NCBI RefSeq assembly: GCF_022370835.2 | Contig: NZ_CP092365.1 | Coordinates: 992,001-1,056,000, forward strand | Direction: 5' to 3' | Origin: Mycolicibacillus parakoreensis | GTDB lineage: Bacteria > Actinomycetota > Actinomycetes > Mycobacteriales > Mycobacteriaceae | DNA length: 64,000 nucleotides | Shown here: positions 9,323 to 15,953 of the stretch, piece by piece | How the letters are laid out: the number at the start of each line of letters is the position of its first letter | Position numbering within the stretch: position 1 is the stretch's first letter | Translations under genes and position numbers: made by a program | The notes under the pieces: model-generated | Told to the model about the DNA's origin: nothing | The model's input: the letters and a program-made list of their open reading frames with translations, nothing else | The model's database searches: none

Positions 9323-9784
9323 TCACCGCGGAGTCAACACCACGACCGGGATCGGCCGTGAGGTCCGCCGCTGATAGGCCGTGTAGCGATCGGAGTTGTT
9401 GGCGTTGACGATTCGCCACAACCGAGCGTATTCGTCCGCGTCGGGCAACACCGGCCGGGCGGTCACCGCCATCCGCCGGGGTCCGAGGTTGATCTCCACC
9501 TCGGGTCGGGCTTTGAGATTGTGGTACCAGCCCGGCGAACGGTCGGCGCCGGCCAGCGAGGCGACGATCAGATAATCCGCACCGTCGCGGGCGTAGGTCA
9601 GCGAGACGGTGCGCGCCAGACCTGTCTTGGCCCCGACGGTGTGCAGCAACAGGCTCGGCGGCGCCCCCGGTACCCGGTGCCCGATCCAGCCGTTGGTGGA
9701 TCGATACACGGTGTCGTGCAGGCGCAACAGCCGGAAGCCGACGTTGCGCTCAAGCCACTGGGGGATGCTCCGTGAGACACTCAT
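9323..9784 (-). CDS. Ddn-like F420-dependent nitroreductase-family protein
   Basis: 153-residue member of the deazaflavin (F420H2)-dependent quinone/nitro-reductase family, split beta-barrel fold. Family features visible are the amphipathic N-terminus, LLLHTVGAKTGLARTVSLTY and GWYHNLKARPEVEINL, the latter matching the F420-binding WYxNLKAxP motif of Ddn. M. tuberculosis has such a gene (Rv1261c) at this chromosomal position. Ddn-type enzymes reduce menaquinone and nitroimidazole prodrugs; whether this one does cannot be told. The ATG at 9784 is preceded by a strong GAGGAGAAGG ribosome site. It lies downstream of the HD-domain gene on the same strand with 50 bases between. Confidence 0.87.
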   Translation of the reverse strand: MSVSRSIPQWLERNVGFRLLRLHDTVYRSTNGWIGHRVPGAPPSLLLHTVGAKTGLARTVSLTYARDGADYLIVASLAGADRSPGWYHNLKARPEVEINLGPRRMAVTARPVLPDADEYARLWRIVNANNSDRYTAYQRRTSRPIPVVVLTPR

Positions 9785-9834
9785 TGCCTTCTCCTCGATC
9801 CGTCGATGTGTGATGGTGCGACCGGGTGAGCGGT

Positions 9835-10431
9835 TCACCGGTCCGCCCGGGGATGGGCCGAGCGGGCCAGCGCGTTGCGCGGACGCAAGAACCCCGGCTG
9901 CTGGCGTTTGCGGACGGCGCGTACGACCCCGGCGGGGATGACCCGTCGGAAGAAGGCGTTGGCGTCGAAAGCGGCCCGGACGTCCTTGACGTAGGAAGCC
10001 GGTAGCCCGAAGCGGATGAGGCCCTGGCTGACGTCGACCAGGTCTGCGCGCCGCACGGCTTCCACCAGCGGCGCGTGGGGGCGGTTCGGTCCGTACCGGA
10101 CCAACCTGTGGTGCTCGGCGATCATGAGGGCCAATTCCTCGGACCACGCCTGTCGGCCGGTCCGATGCAGCCAGGTGTCCTGCGCCTGGATCGACGGCAC
10201 CAGATAGTCGAGGGTGTCGAATGCCGCCAGGTCGTGGAACGCGCCGGCGATCGCCAGTTTGTCGTCGCGGTCCGGGGCGTCGGCACTCAGTGCGCGAGCG
10301 AAATTCACCACCCGGTACACGTGGGCTTTGTAAGCCTCCCATCCCGCGTCGTCGCCGCGGCTGTGATGCCGGTGCTCGTCGAGGATCTCGTCGATCAGCG
10401 GCAGGCGTCGGATGATCTCGGGCACGGCCAT
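9835..10431 (-). CDS. HD-domain phosphohydrolase-like protein
   Basis: 198-residue soluble protein with a recognisable HD metal-dependent hydrolase pattern: His in YKAHVYRVVNFA (about 37), the HD dyad in AGAFHDLAAF (66-67) and EHHRL further on. The last ~30 residues are basic and probably flexible. HD proteins hydrolyse nucleotides or cyclic nucleotides, but neither substrate nor pathway is visible here. It diverges from the Cys-rich peptide gene across 81 bases that hold the palindromic operator, so its expression may be influenced by the same regulator. I do not recognise a named orthologue. Confidence 0.75.
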   Translation of the reverse strand: MAVPEIIRRLPLIDEILDEHRHHSRGDDAGWEAYKAHVYRVVNFARALSADAPDRDDKLAIAGAFHDLAAFDTLDYLVPSIQAQDTWLHRTGRQAWSEELALMIAEHHRLVRYGPNRPHAPLVEAVRRADLVDVSQGLIRFGLPASYVKDVRAAFDANAFFRRVIPAGVVRAVRKRQQPGFLRPRNALARSAHPRADR

Positions 10432-10477
10432 ATCGCAACGCTACCCGCGTCACGCGGATCCCACTCCCACCGACCCG

Positions 10478-10506
10478 TTGACTCATATACCCCTACGGGG
10501 TATGGT
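10478..10506 (+). promoter_or_regulatory. Promoter with CsoR/RicR/CstR-like palindromic operator
   Basis: TTGACT (10478-10483), 17 bases, TATGGT (10501-10506): a good SigA-type promoter. Within the spacer and running into the -10 is the perfect inverted repeat ATACCCC-TAC-GGGGTAT (10487-10503). C-tract/G-tract palindromes flanked by TA are the recognised binding-site shape of the DUF156 repressor family: CsoR and RicR (copper), CstR (persulfide) and RcnR (nickel/cobalt). Position over the -10/-35 spacer fits repression by occlusion. The ATG of the next gene starts 6 bases after the -10, so the mRNA should be leaderless. No DUF156 gene is in the window. Confidence 0.7.
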
Positions 10507-10512
10507 TTGGGC

Positions 10513-10629
10513 ATGAACAAATACACGATTCACCAAACCAAGTCCGCGGGCTGCCGGTGTGGCGACCCGACCTGCACCCAGGCTCCCGGTTGTGCGTGCG
10601 CTCGCCCCGGTTGCACGTGCGACGACTGA
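10513..10629 (+). CDS. Cys-rich small peptide, metallothionein-like
   Basis: 38-residue protein beginning MNKYTIHQTKSAG. It has seven cysteines at positions 14, 16, 21, 27, 29, 34 and 36, arranged as CxC...C...CxC...CxC, plus one His (7) and an acidic C-terminus (CDD). Such closely spaced CxC pairs are typical of metal-thiolate cluster proteins. It has no signal sequence or membrane segment, so it should be cytosolic. It is not an obvious sequence match to mycobacterial MymT as I remember it. The start is fixed by a promoter whose -10 ends 6 bases upstream, with no Shine-Dalgarno. The C-tract/G-tract palindrome overlapping that promoter supports metal or thiol stress control. Copper binding is an inference. 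Confidence 0.72.
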   Translation: MNKYTIHQTKSAGCRCGDPTCTQAPGCACARPGCTCDD

Positions 10630-10703
10630 TCAATGGGTTCTCCGCCAAGGCTGCTCGGCTCCGGCCCGACCGTTGTCAGAGTGTTCAGTTTTAGAGAGGT
10701 TGC

Positions 10704-11720
10704 ATGATGGATTTCCCTCCGACCGCACCATCACCGGCCGCGCCGGGATCGGGCACCCTTGCCGGCTCGGTGTGGGTGTCGAACGACGGGGGCGATAGCC
10801 TCAGCGTCATCGACGCGGCGACCAATGCCCTCACCGTCACACTGCGCGGACTGACCAATCCGCACAACATCCAGGTGGGTTTGGCCGGTACCGCGGTGTA
10901 TGCCACCGATACCAGCGACAGAGTGGTGACGGTCGACCCCGCGACCTACACCGTCGCCGCCGTTGCCGGCACCGGTTCGCACCCCGCGCACGTCATCGAG
11001 GCGCCTAACGGCAGGGTCTACGTCACCAACGCCGGCGATGCGACGGTGTCGGTGTATCACGCGGGGGGACTGCAGCCGGCCAAAACGATTCAACTCACCG
11101 GCATGCCGCACGGGCTGCGGGCCGCTGCGAATGGATCGGTGATCGTGGTCGCCGACATGCACAGCGGCGCACTGGATCTGATCGACCCGGCTGACGACCG
11201 CCGGCTGGGGTCGATACCGGTGGGCCCCGAGCCGGTACAGGTCGCGGTGAGCGCCGACGGCCGTCACGCGTATGCGACCGTGACCGATCCGCCCGCGGTG
11301 GTCAAGGTCGATTTGGTCGACCGCAAAGTGGTCGGCACCGTGCCGGTGTCGGCACGACCGGTCCAGCTCTACCTGACCCCCGACGACGCGACGGTGCTCT
11401 CGGCCGACGAGGGGACCCCGGAGCAACCCGGTAATCAGTTGTCGGTCATCGATACCGACTCGATGACCGTGCGTCAGTCCATCACGGTGGGTTCTGGCCC
11501 GCACGGCGTGGTGATCGATGACTCGGGTGCTCGCGCCTATGTGACCAACAGGTTCGACGACACCGTGTCCGTCGTCGACCTGGCCGGTCATTCGTTGATC
11601 GCAACGGTCCCGGTGGGCCCGGGCCCCACCGGTGTCAGCTATTCGACGCGTGCACCGGCGGCGACAAACCCGGCTATTGCGCTGGATGTCGGGTCCGCCC
11701 GGACGCACGCAACCCAGTGA
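10704..11720 (+). CDS. YVTN/YncE-like beta-propeller protein
   Basis: 338-residue protein made almost wholly of ~40-residue propeller blades with recurring D-x-ATNALTVTL, GRVYVTNAGDATVSVY, GRHAYATVTDPPAVVKVD and ARAYVTNRFDDTVSVVDL patterns, giving about seven blades. There is no clear signal peptide, Tat motif or lipobox (the N-terminus is MMDFPPTAPSPAAPGSG), which is unusual because most YVTN proteins are exported. It contains no Cys. Start at 10704 is supported by GAGAGG 5-10 bases upstream; 10707 is also possible. It lies 74 bases after the Cys-rich peptide and 19 bases before the disulfide reductase on the same strand, suggesting one operon. The ligand is unknown. Confidence 0.82.
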   Translation: MMDFPPTAPSPAAPGSGTLAGSVWVSNDGGDSLSVIDAATNALTVTLRGLTNPHNIQVGLAGTAVYATDTSDRVVTVDPATYTVAAVAGTGSHPAHVIEAPNGRVYVTNAGDATVSVYHAGGLQPAKTIQLTGMPHGLRAAANGSVIVVADMHSGALDLIDPADDRRLGSIPVGPEPVQVAVSADGRHAYATVTDPPAVVKVDLVDRKVVGTVPVSARPVQLYLTPDDATVLSADEGTPEQPGNQLSVIDTDSMTVRQSITVGSGPHGVVIDDSGARAYVTNRFDDTVSVVDLAGHSLIATVPVGPGPTGVSYSTRAPAATNPAIALDVGSARTHATQ

Positions 11721-11739
11721 TGATCGGTGGCCGGGCGTC

Positions 11740-13116
11740 ATGAGTGAGCGGCTGGTGGTGGTTGGCGGGGATGCCGCCGGGATGAGTGCAGCTTCGCAGG
11801 CGAGACGGCGACGCGGCGCGGATGACCTCGCGATCACGGTGTTCGAGCGCGGCAACTACACCTCGTATTCGGCGTGCGGAATCCCGTATTTCGTCGGTGG
11901 CGTCGTTGAAGAGTTGGACTCGCTGATCGCGCGCAGCCCGGAGACCTTTCGGCGCAAGCTGTCCATCGATGCCCGGCTGGGCCACGACGTCACCGAGATC
12001 GATGTCGACCGGCGCGCGGTACGGGTTCGCGACCACACCGGCGAGCACTGGGAGGGCTTCGATCAGCTGGTGATTGCGACCGGGGCGGTGCCGGTTCGCC
12101 CGGCCATCGACGGCGTGGACGCGGCCGGGATCTACGGAGTGCAGACCCTCGATGACGGGTTGGCCGTGCGTGACGCCCTCGACGACGGCCGTCCCCGAAC
12201 CGCCGTGGTGGTGGGCGCGGGCTACATCGGCCTGGAGATGGCCGAGGCGTTGGTCCAACGCGGACTGCAGGTCTCGGTGGTGGAAAGATCCCCACAGCCG
12301 ATGTCCACCCTCGACCCGGACATGGGCGCGCCGCTGGCCGAGGCGCTGCAGAGCATCGGGATCACGCTGTATTTGGGGGAGTCGGTCGTCGGTTTCGAAA
12401 CCCGCGGCGGTCACGTGCGCGCTGTGCGCACCGAGGCACGCACCCTTCCCGCCGATCTGGTGGTGTTGGGCCTCGGCACGCGTCCCAACGCCGCACTGGC
12501 GCAGGACGCCGGTATCCCGACCGGCGTCACCGGCGGAATCGTCACCGACCGGCGGATGCGCACCGGAGTCGACGGGATCTGGGCGGCCGGGGACTGCGTC
12601 GAGACCGTCCACCGGGTCTCCGGCCGCGCGGTGCACATCGCACTCGGTACCCACGCCAACAAACAGGGCCGGGTCGCCGGCATCAACATCGGCGGCGGCT
12701 ACGCCACCTTCCCCGGTGTGCTGGGAACCGCGGTGACCAAGATCTGCGGGATCGAGGTTGCCCGCACCGGGCTGGGTGAACGCGAGGCGGAGCAAGCCGG
12801 GTTCGCCTACCAGGTGACCGTGGTCGACTCCACCACCCGCGCCGGGTACTACCCGGGGGCCGCGCCGATCAAAACCAAGCTCATAGCCGAACAGCGGTCC
12901 GGCAGGCTGCTCGGCGCCCAGATCGTGGGCGAGGAGAACGCCGCCAAACGCATTGACGCCCTCGCGGTCGCCTTGTGGAACCAGATGACCGTCGAGGAGA
13001 TGTCCGGGCTCGACTTGTCCTACGCGCCGCCGTTCTCCCCGGTCTGGGATCCGGTCCTGATCGCCGCCCGTAAAGCGGCCGAGAGCATCGAAGCCACCGC
13101 CGCCGGGCGTCAATAG
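11740..13116 (+). CDS. CoA-disulfide reductase-like FAD/NAD(P)H oxidoreductase
   Basis: 458-residue pyridine nucleotide-disulfide oxidoreductase. FAD site: LVVVGGDAAGMSAASQ at the N-terminus and GIWAAGDCVE. NAD(P)H site: VVVGAGYIGLEMAEAL. A single redox Cys at about 46 in SYSACGIPYFVGG, instead of a CxxxxC pair, marks the CoA-disulfide reductase / NADH oxidase / persulfide reductase subgroup. The C-terminal dimerisation domain keeps the YAPPFSPVWDP motif whose Tyr contributes to the partner active site. There is no fused rhodanese domain. It probably reduces CoA-disulfide, CoA-persulfide or a related low-molecular-weight thiol. ATG 11740 follows the propeller gene by 19 bases. Confidence 0.88.
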   Translation: MSERLVVVGGDAAGMSAASQARRRRGADDLAITVFERGNYTSYSACGIPYFVGGVVEELDSLIARSPETFRRKLSIDARLGHDVTEIDVDRRAVRVRDHTGEHWEGFDQLVIATGAVPVRPAIDGVDAAGIYGVQTLDDGLAVRDALDDGRPRTAVVVGAGYIGLEMAEALVQRGLQVSVVERSPQPMSTLDPDMGAPLAEALQSIGITLYLGESVVGFETRGGHVRAVRTEARTLPADLVVLGLGTRPNAALAQDAGIPTGVTGGIVTDRRMRTGVDGIWAAGDCVETVHRVSGRAVHIALGTHANKQGRVAGINIGGGYATFPGVLGTAVTKICGIEVARTGLGEREAEQAGFAYQVTVVDSTTRAGYYPGAAPIKTKLIAEQRSGRLLGAQIVGEENAAKRIDALAVALWNQMTVEEMSGLDLSYAPPFSPVWDPVLIAARKAAESIEATAAGRQ

Positions 13117-13181
13117 CCGTCGATTCGTGGTCGGTCGCCGCCGGCGGCCGCCGCGGGCGACGGTCGCGGCGACAGCACGGG

Positions 13182-13622
13182 TCAGTCGAGGGCCGCCAGC
13201 GCCTCACGCAACACCCGACCGGTGGCCTCCCGGTCCGGGTCGCGACGCCACACCATGCCCTTGGCGAACGCCAATCGGTCGCCGGTGCGCCGCGGCACCA
13301 CATGCAGGTGGATGTGGAACACGCTCTGAAAGGCGGCGCGGCCGTCGTTGATCGCCAGATTGTTGCCGTCGGCGTGCAACCCGGAGCGGCGCGCCGCGAC
13401 GGCGATGCGCTGTCCGAGCGCGCTCATCCCCGCCAGCGTCGACGCCGGGGTGTCGGTCAGATCCACCGTGTGGGTTTTCGGCACCACCAGCGTGTGCCCG
13501 CGGGTGAACGGCCGGGTGTCCAAAAAGGCCAGATAGTGCTCATCGTCGTGGATCCGCACCGCCGGAGCGTCCCCGGCGATGATCGCGCAGAACACACACG
13601 ACCCAGCTGGCGCAGTCGACAT
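13182..13622 (-). CDS. HIT-family nucleotide-binding protein
   Basis: 146-residue member of the histidine-triad superfamily (HINT/Fhit-like nucleotidyl hydrolases), corresponding by position to Rv1262c. The catalytic triad motif is in VFHIHLHVVPRR (HxHxH). The N-terminal CVFCAIIAGDAPAVRIHDDEHYLAFLD has the CxxC found in zinc-binding HIT proteins. Such enzymes remove AMP from phosphoramidates or dinucleotides. ATG 13622 is used; the open frame upstream is antisense to the cyclase gene. It converges with the CoA-disulfide reductase-like gene, with a GC-rich potential hairpin around 13139-13160 between them. Confidence 0.9.
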   Translation of the reverse strand: MSTAPAGSCVFCAIIAGDAPAVRIHDDEHYLAFLDTRPFTRGHTLVVPKTHTVDLTDTPASTLAGMSALGQRIAVAARRSGLHADGNNLAINDGRAAFQSVFHIHLHVVPRRTGDRLAFAKGMVWRRDPDREATGRVLREALAALD

Positions 13623-13709
13623 AGTCGGCACGGTAGCGCATCGGCGCGCCCAGCCCGCGGCGCCGTCGATCGGCCGACCGGCGGGCGGCTCGCGCGGTAG
13701 GTTGACCGG

Positions 13710-14828
13710 ATGACCGATCCGGGTGTCGACGATCTGCTCGCCGGTTTGGAAGGCCAGGCCCGCACCGAACGCGCGGCGCTGCTCACTTGGCTGTTCGATC
13801 AGGGCGTCACCGCCGCGGAGATCCGCACCACGGTGGCCCCGATGCTGTTGGCGATGCGCCGTCAGATCGGCGACGACGGCCACTACGTGTCCGCGCGTGA
13901 GATCGCCGAGCAACACGGGATGGACCTGGCGCTTCTGCAGCGGGTGCAGCGCGCCATCGGTCTGGCGCGCGTCGACGACCCGGACGCGGCGGTGTTCACC
14001 CGCGCCGACGCCGAGGCGGCCGCCGGGCTGCAGCGTTTCGTCGACCTCGGATTGGACCCCGATGATCTGGTGTTGGCGTCCCGAGTGCTCGCCGACGGGC
14101 TGGCCGACGCCGCCGAGGTGATGCGCCACGCCGCGCTGGGGGCGGTGCTGACCCCCGGGGCCACCGAACTGGAGACCGCGCAACGGTCCGCGGCGCTGCT
14201 GGAACAAGCGGCGCCGCTTCTGGGCCCGGCCGTCGCGGACCTGCTGCTGGTGCAGCTGCGCCAACTGATGGAGACCGAGGCCGTCACCGCCAGTGAGCGG
14301 GCCGCCGGCACCCCGCTGCCCGGCGCCCGCCAGATCGCGGTGGCCTTCGCCGACCTGGTCGGCTTCACTCGGCTGGGCGAGACGGTGCCGCCCGAACAGC
14401 TCGAACGCCTGGCCAACCGGCTCGCCGACCTCGGTCACGAGGTGGCGGTCCCGCCGGTGCGGATGATCAAGACCATCGGCGACGCGGTGATGCTGGTCTG
14501 CCCGGAACCGGCGCCGCTGGTCGGCGCGGTGCTGCGGTTGGTGAGGCTCGCCGACGCCGACGACGATCTGCTGCGCCTGCGGGCCGGGGTGGCCGCCGGG
14601 CCGGCGGTCGGGCGCGCCGGCGACTGGTTCGGCAGCCCGGTGAACTTGGCCAGCCGGGTCACCGGTGTGGCTCGCCCGGGTTCGGTGCTGGTCACCGAGG
14701 AGGTCCGCGATGCCATCGGCGCCGACGACGAGACGTTCCGGTGGTCGTTTGCCGGGGGACGCCGCCTCAAGGGCATCGGCGGTGAGGTGAAACTGTTCCG
14801 CGCCCGCCACAGCGATTCACCGGGCTGA
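13710..14828 (+). CDS. Class III adenylyl cyclase, Rv1264-type with pH-sensing N-domain
   Basis: 372-residue cytosolic adenylyl cyclase. The N-terminal ~200 residues form the helical autoinhibitory module that in Rv1264 senses acid pH. The C-terminal catalytic domain has all the residues of a homodimeric class IIIc cyclase: metal-binding Asp 215 (FADLVGFT) and Asp 258 (IKTIGDAV), adenine-selecting Lys 254 and Asp 305 (GDWFGSP), and transition-state Asn 312 and Arg 316 (VNLASRV). It makes cAMP as a homodimer. Divergent from the HIT gene. The amidase gene amiB2, which I recall beside this cyclase in M. tuberculosis, is absent. Confidence 0.93.
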   Translation: MTDPGVDDLLAGLEGQARTERAALLTWLFDQGVTAAEIRTTVAPMLLAMRRQIGDDGHYVSAREIAEQHGMDLALLQRVQRAIGLARVDDPDAAVFTRADAEAAAGLQRFVDLGLDPDDLVLASRVLADGLADAAEVMRHAALGAVLTPGATELETAQRSAALLEQAAPLLGPAVADLLLVQLRQLMETEAVTASERAAGTPLPGARQIAVAFADLVGFTRLGETVPPEQLERLANRLADLGHEVAVPPVRMIKTIGDAVMLVCPEPAPLVGAVLRLVRLADADDDLLRLRAGVAAGPAVGRAGDWFGSPVNLASRVTGVARPGSVLVTEEVRDAIGADDETFRWSFAGGRRLKGIGGEVKLFRARHSDSPG

Positions 14829-14854
14829 GCGCCGCATGTCTCGGGCGCCAACCA

Positions 14855-14868
14855 GGGTCTAACGGCCC
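14855..14868. promoter_or_regulatory. DosR-like box upstream of the Acg-type gene
   Basis: GGGTCTAACGGCCC, about 66 bases upstream of the start codon, keeps the GGG-x-C-T-WW-x-G-x-CCC framework of the dormancy regulator DosR (DevR) 20-bp palindrome, with three deviations in the core. The downstream gene belongs to the Acg family, whose best-known members (Rv2032, Rv3127, Rv3131) are DosR-regulated. The match rests on recalled consensus, not on a scored matrix. Confidence 0.5.
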
Positions 14869-14933
14869 TGTCGGTGTCGGCGGTGCCGCGCCACCCTGGA
14901 GCTGAGCCACCAACGGTGAAAGGGAGGTGCGTC

Positions 14934-15932
14934 GTGACCGCAACGTCGGCGCCGATGCTGGATGTCGAAATCATCAAGGATGCGGTCTCGCTGGCGTGCC
15001 GGGCGCCGTCGCTGCACAACAGCCAGCCCTGGCGGTGGGTGCGCGACCGTGCCGGGCTGCAGCTGTTGGTCGACCCCAGTCGCGCGGTCCACACCGACGA
15101 CACCTCCCGGGAGGCGCTGATCTCGTGCGGCGCCGCGCTGGATCATCTGCGGGTGGCGTTGGCCGCCGCCGGGTGGCGGGCGGTGATCGAGCGCTTCCCC
15201 GACCCGCACAACCCTGCGCACCTGGCCTGCATCACCTTCGAGCGCGGTGCCGCGGTCACCGGGGCGCAGCGCCGCCGCGCCGACTCGATTCTGTTGCGGC
15301 GCACCGATCGGCTGCCGCTGGCCGCGCCGCGGAACTGGGCCGCCGTCGAGGCGCTGCTGGCCGCGGAGTTGGCGTCGGGACCGGTGCGGCTGCACACGCT
15401 GCCCAGCGCCGCGCGCTCCCGGCTGGCCGAGGTGTCGCAGTTCAGTGAGGCGTTGCGGCTCTACGACGGCGAATACCACGCCGAACTCGACTGGTGGACC
15501 GCGCCGTTCGAGGTGGCCGACGGGATACCGCAGAGTGCGCTGATCTCGGCCTCCGAGAGCGACCGGGTCGACGTGGGGCGGGTGTTCCCGGTGACCCGCG
15601 CCGGGCAGCGACGTGCCGACCTCGGCGAGGACCAAGCCGCCATCCTGGTGCTGTCCACCCCCGGGGACCGGCCGACCGACGCGTTGGGCTGCGGGGAGGC
15701 GCTCTCGACGGTGCTGCTGCAGTGCGCCGCCGCCGGGCTGGCCACCTGCCCGTTGACCCACGTCACCGAGGTGGCGACCAGCCGGGCGATGGTGGCCGCG
15801 CTGATCGGCGACGGCGACGACGTTGTGCCGCAGGTCCTCATCCGGGTCGGCACCGCACCGGCCATCGAGAACCCGCCGCCGCCCACACCGCGGCACCCGG
15901 TCAGCGAGGTTCTGGCGATCGAGGTGGCGTGA
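14934..15932 (+). CDS. Acg-family nitroreductase-like protein
   Basis: 332-residue protein of the Acg/NAD(P)H nitroreductase-like family (relatives Rv2032 acg, Rv3127, Rv3131). The N-terminal CRAPSLHNSQPWRW matches the family signature, and HPVSEVLAIEV closes the protein. It probably folds as a fused pair of nitroreductase half-domains with a lid that in Acg covers a bound flavin; family members generally lack classical nitroreductase activity and are tied to dormancy. The GTG at 14934 is chosen because AGGGAGG lies 6 bases upstream, although the frame extends 20 codons further. A DosR-like box upstream supports hypoxia/NO induction. Confidence 0.87.
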   Translation: MTATSAPMLDVEIIKDAVSLACRAPSLHNSQPWRWVRDRAGLQLLVDPSRAVHTDDTSREALISCGAALDHLRVALAAAGWRAVIERFPDPHNPAHLACITFERGAAVTGAQRRRADSILLRRTDRLPLAAPRNWAAVEALLAAELASGPVRLHTLPSAARSRLAEVSQFSEALRLYDGEYHAELDWWTAPFEVADGIPQSALISASESDRVDVGRVFPVTRAGQRRADLGEDQAAILVLSTPGDRPTDALGCGEALSTVLLQCAAAGLATCPLTHVTEVATSRAMVAALIGDGDDVVPQVLIRVGTAPAIENPPPPTPRHPVSEVLAIEVA

Positions 15933-15953
15933 CACCGTGCGCACGGACCGGCG

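Noticed and set aside
10075..10629. 184-residue reading of the Cys-rich protein with a long N-terminal extension
   Set aside because: The extension is antisense to the HD gene and lies upstream of the promoter; the 38-residue form begins right after the -10.
10513..10629. Calling the Cys-rich peptide MymT
   Set aside because: Length and Cys spacing differ from MymT as I recall it; only general metallothionein character is supported.
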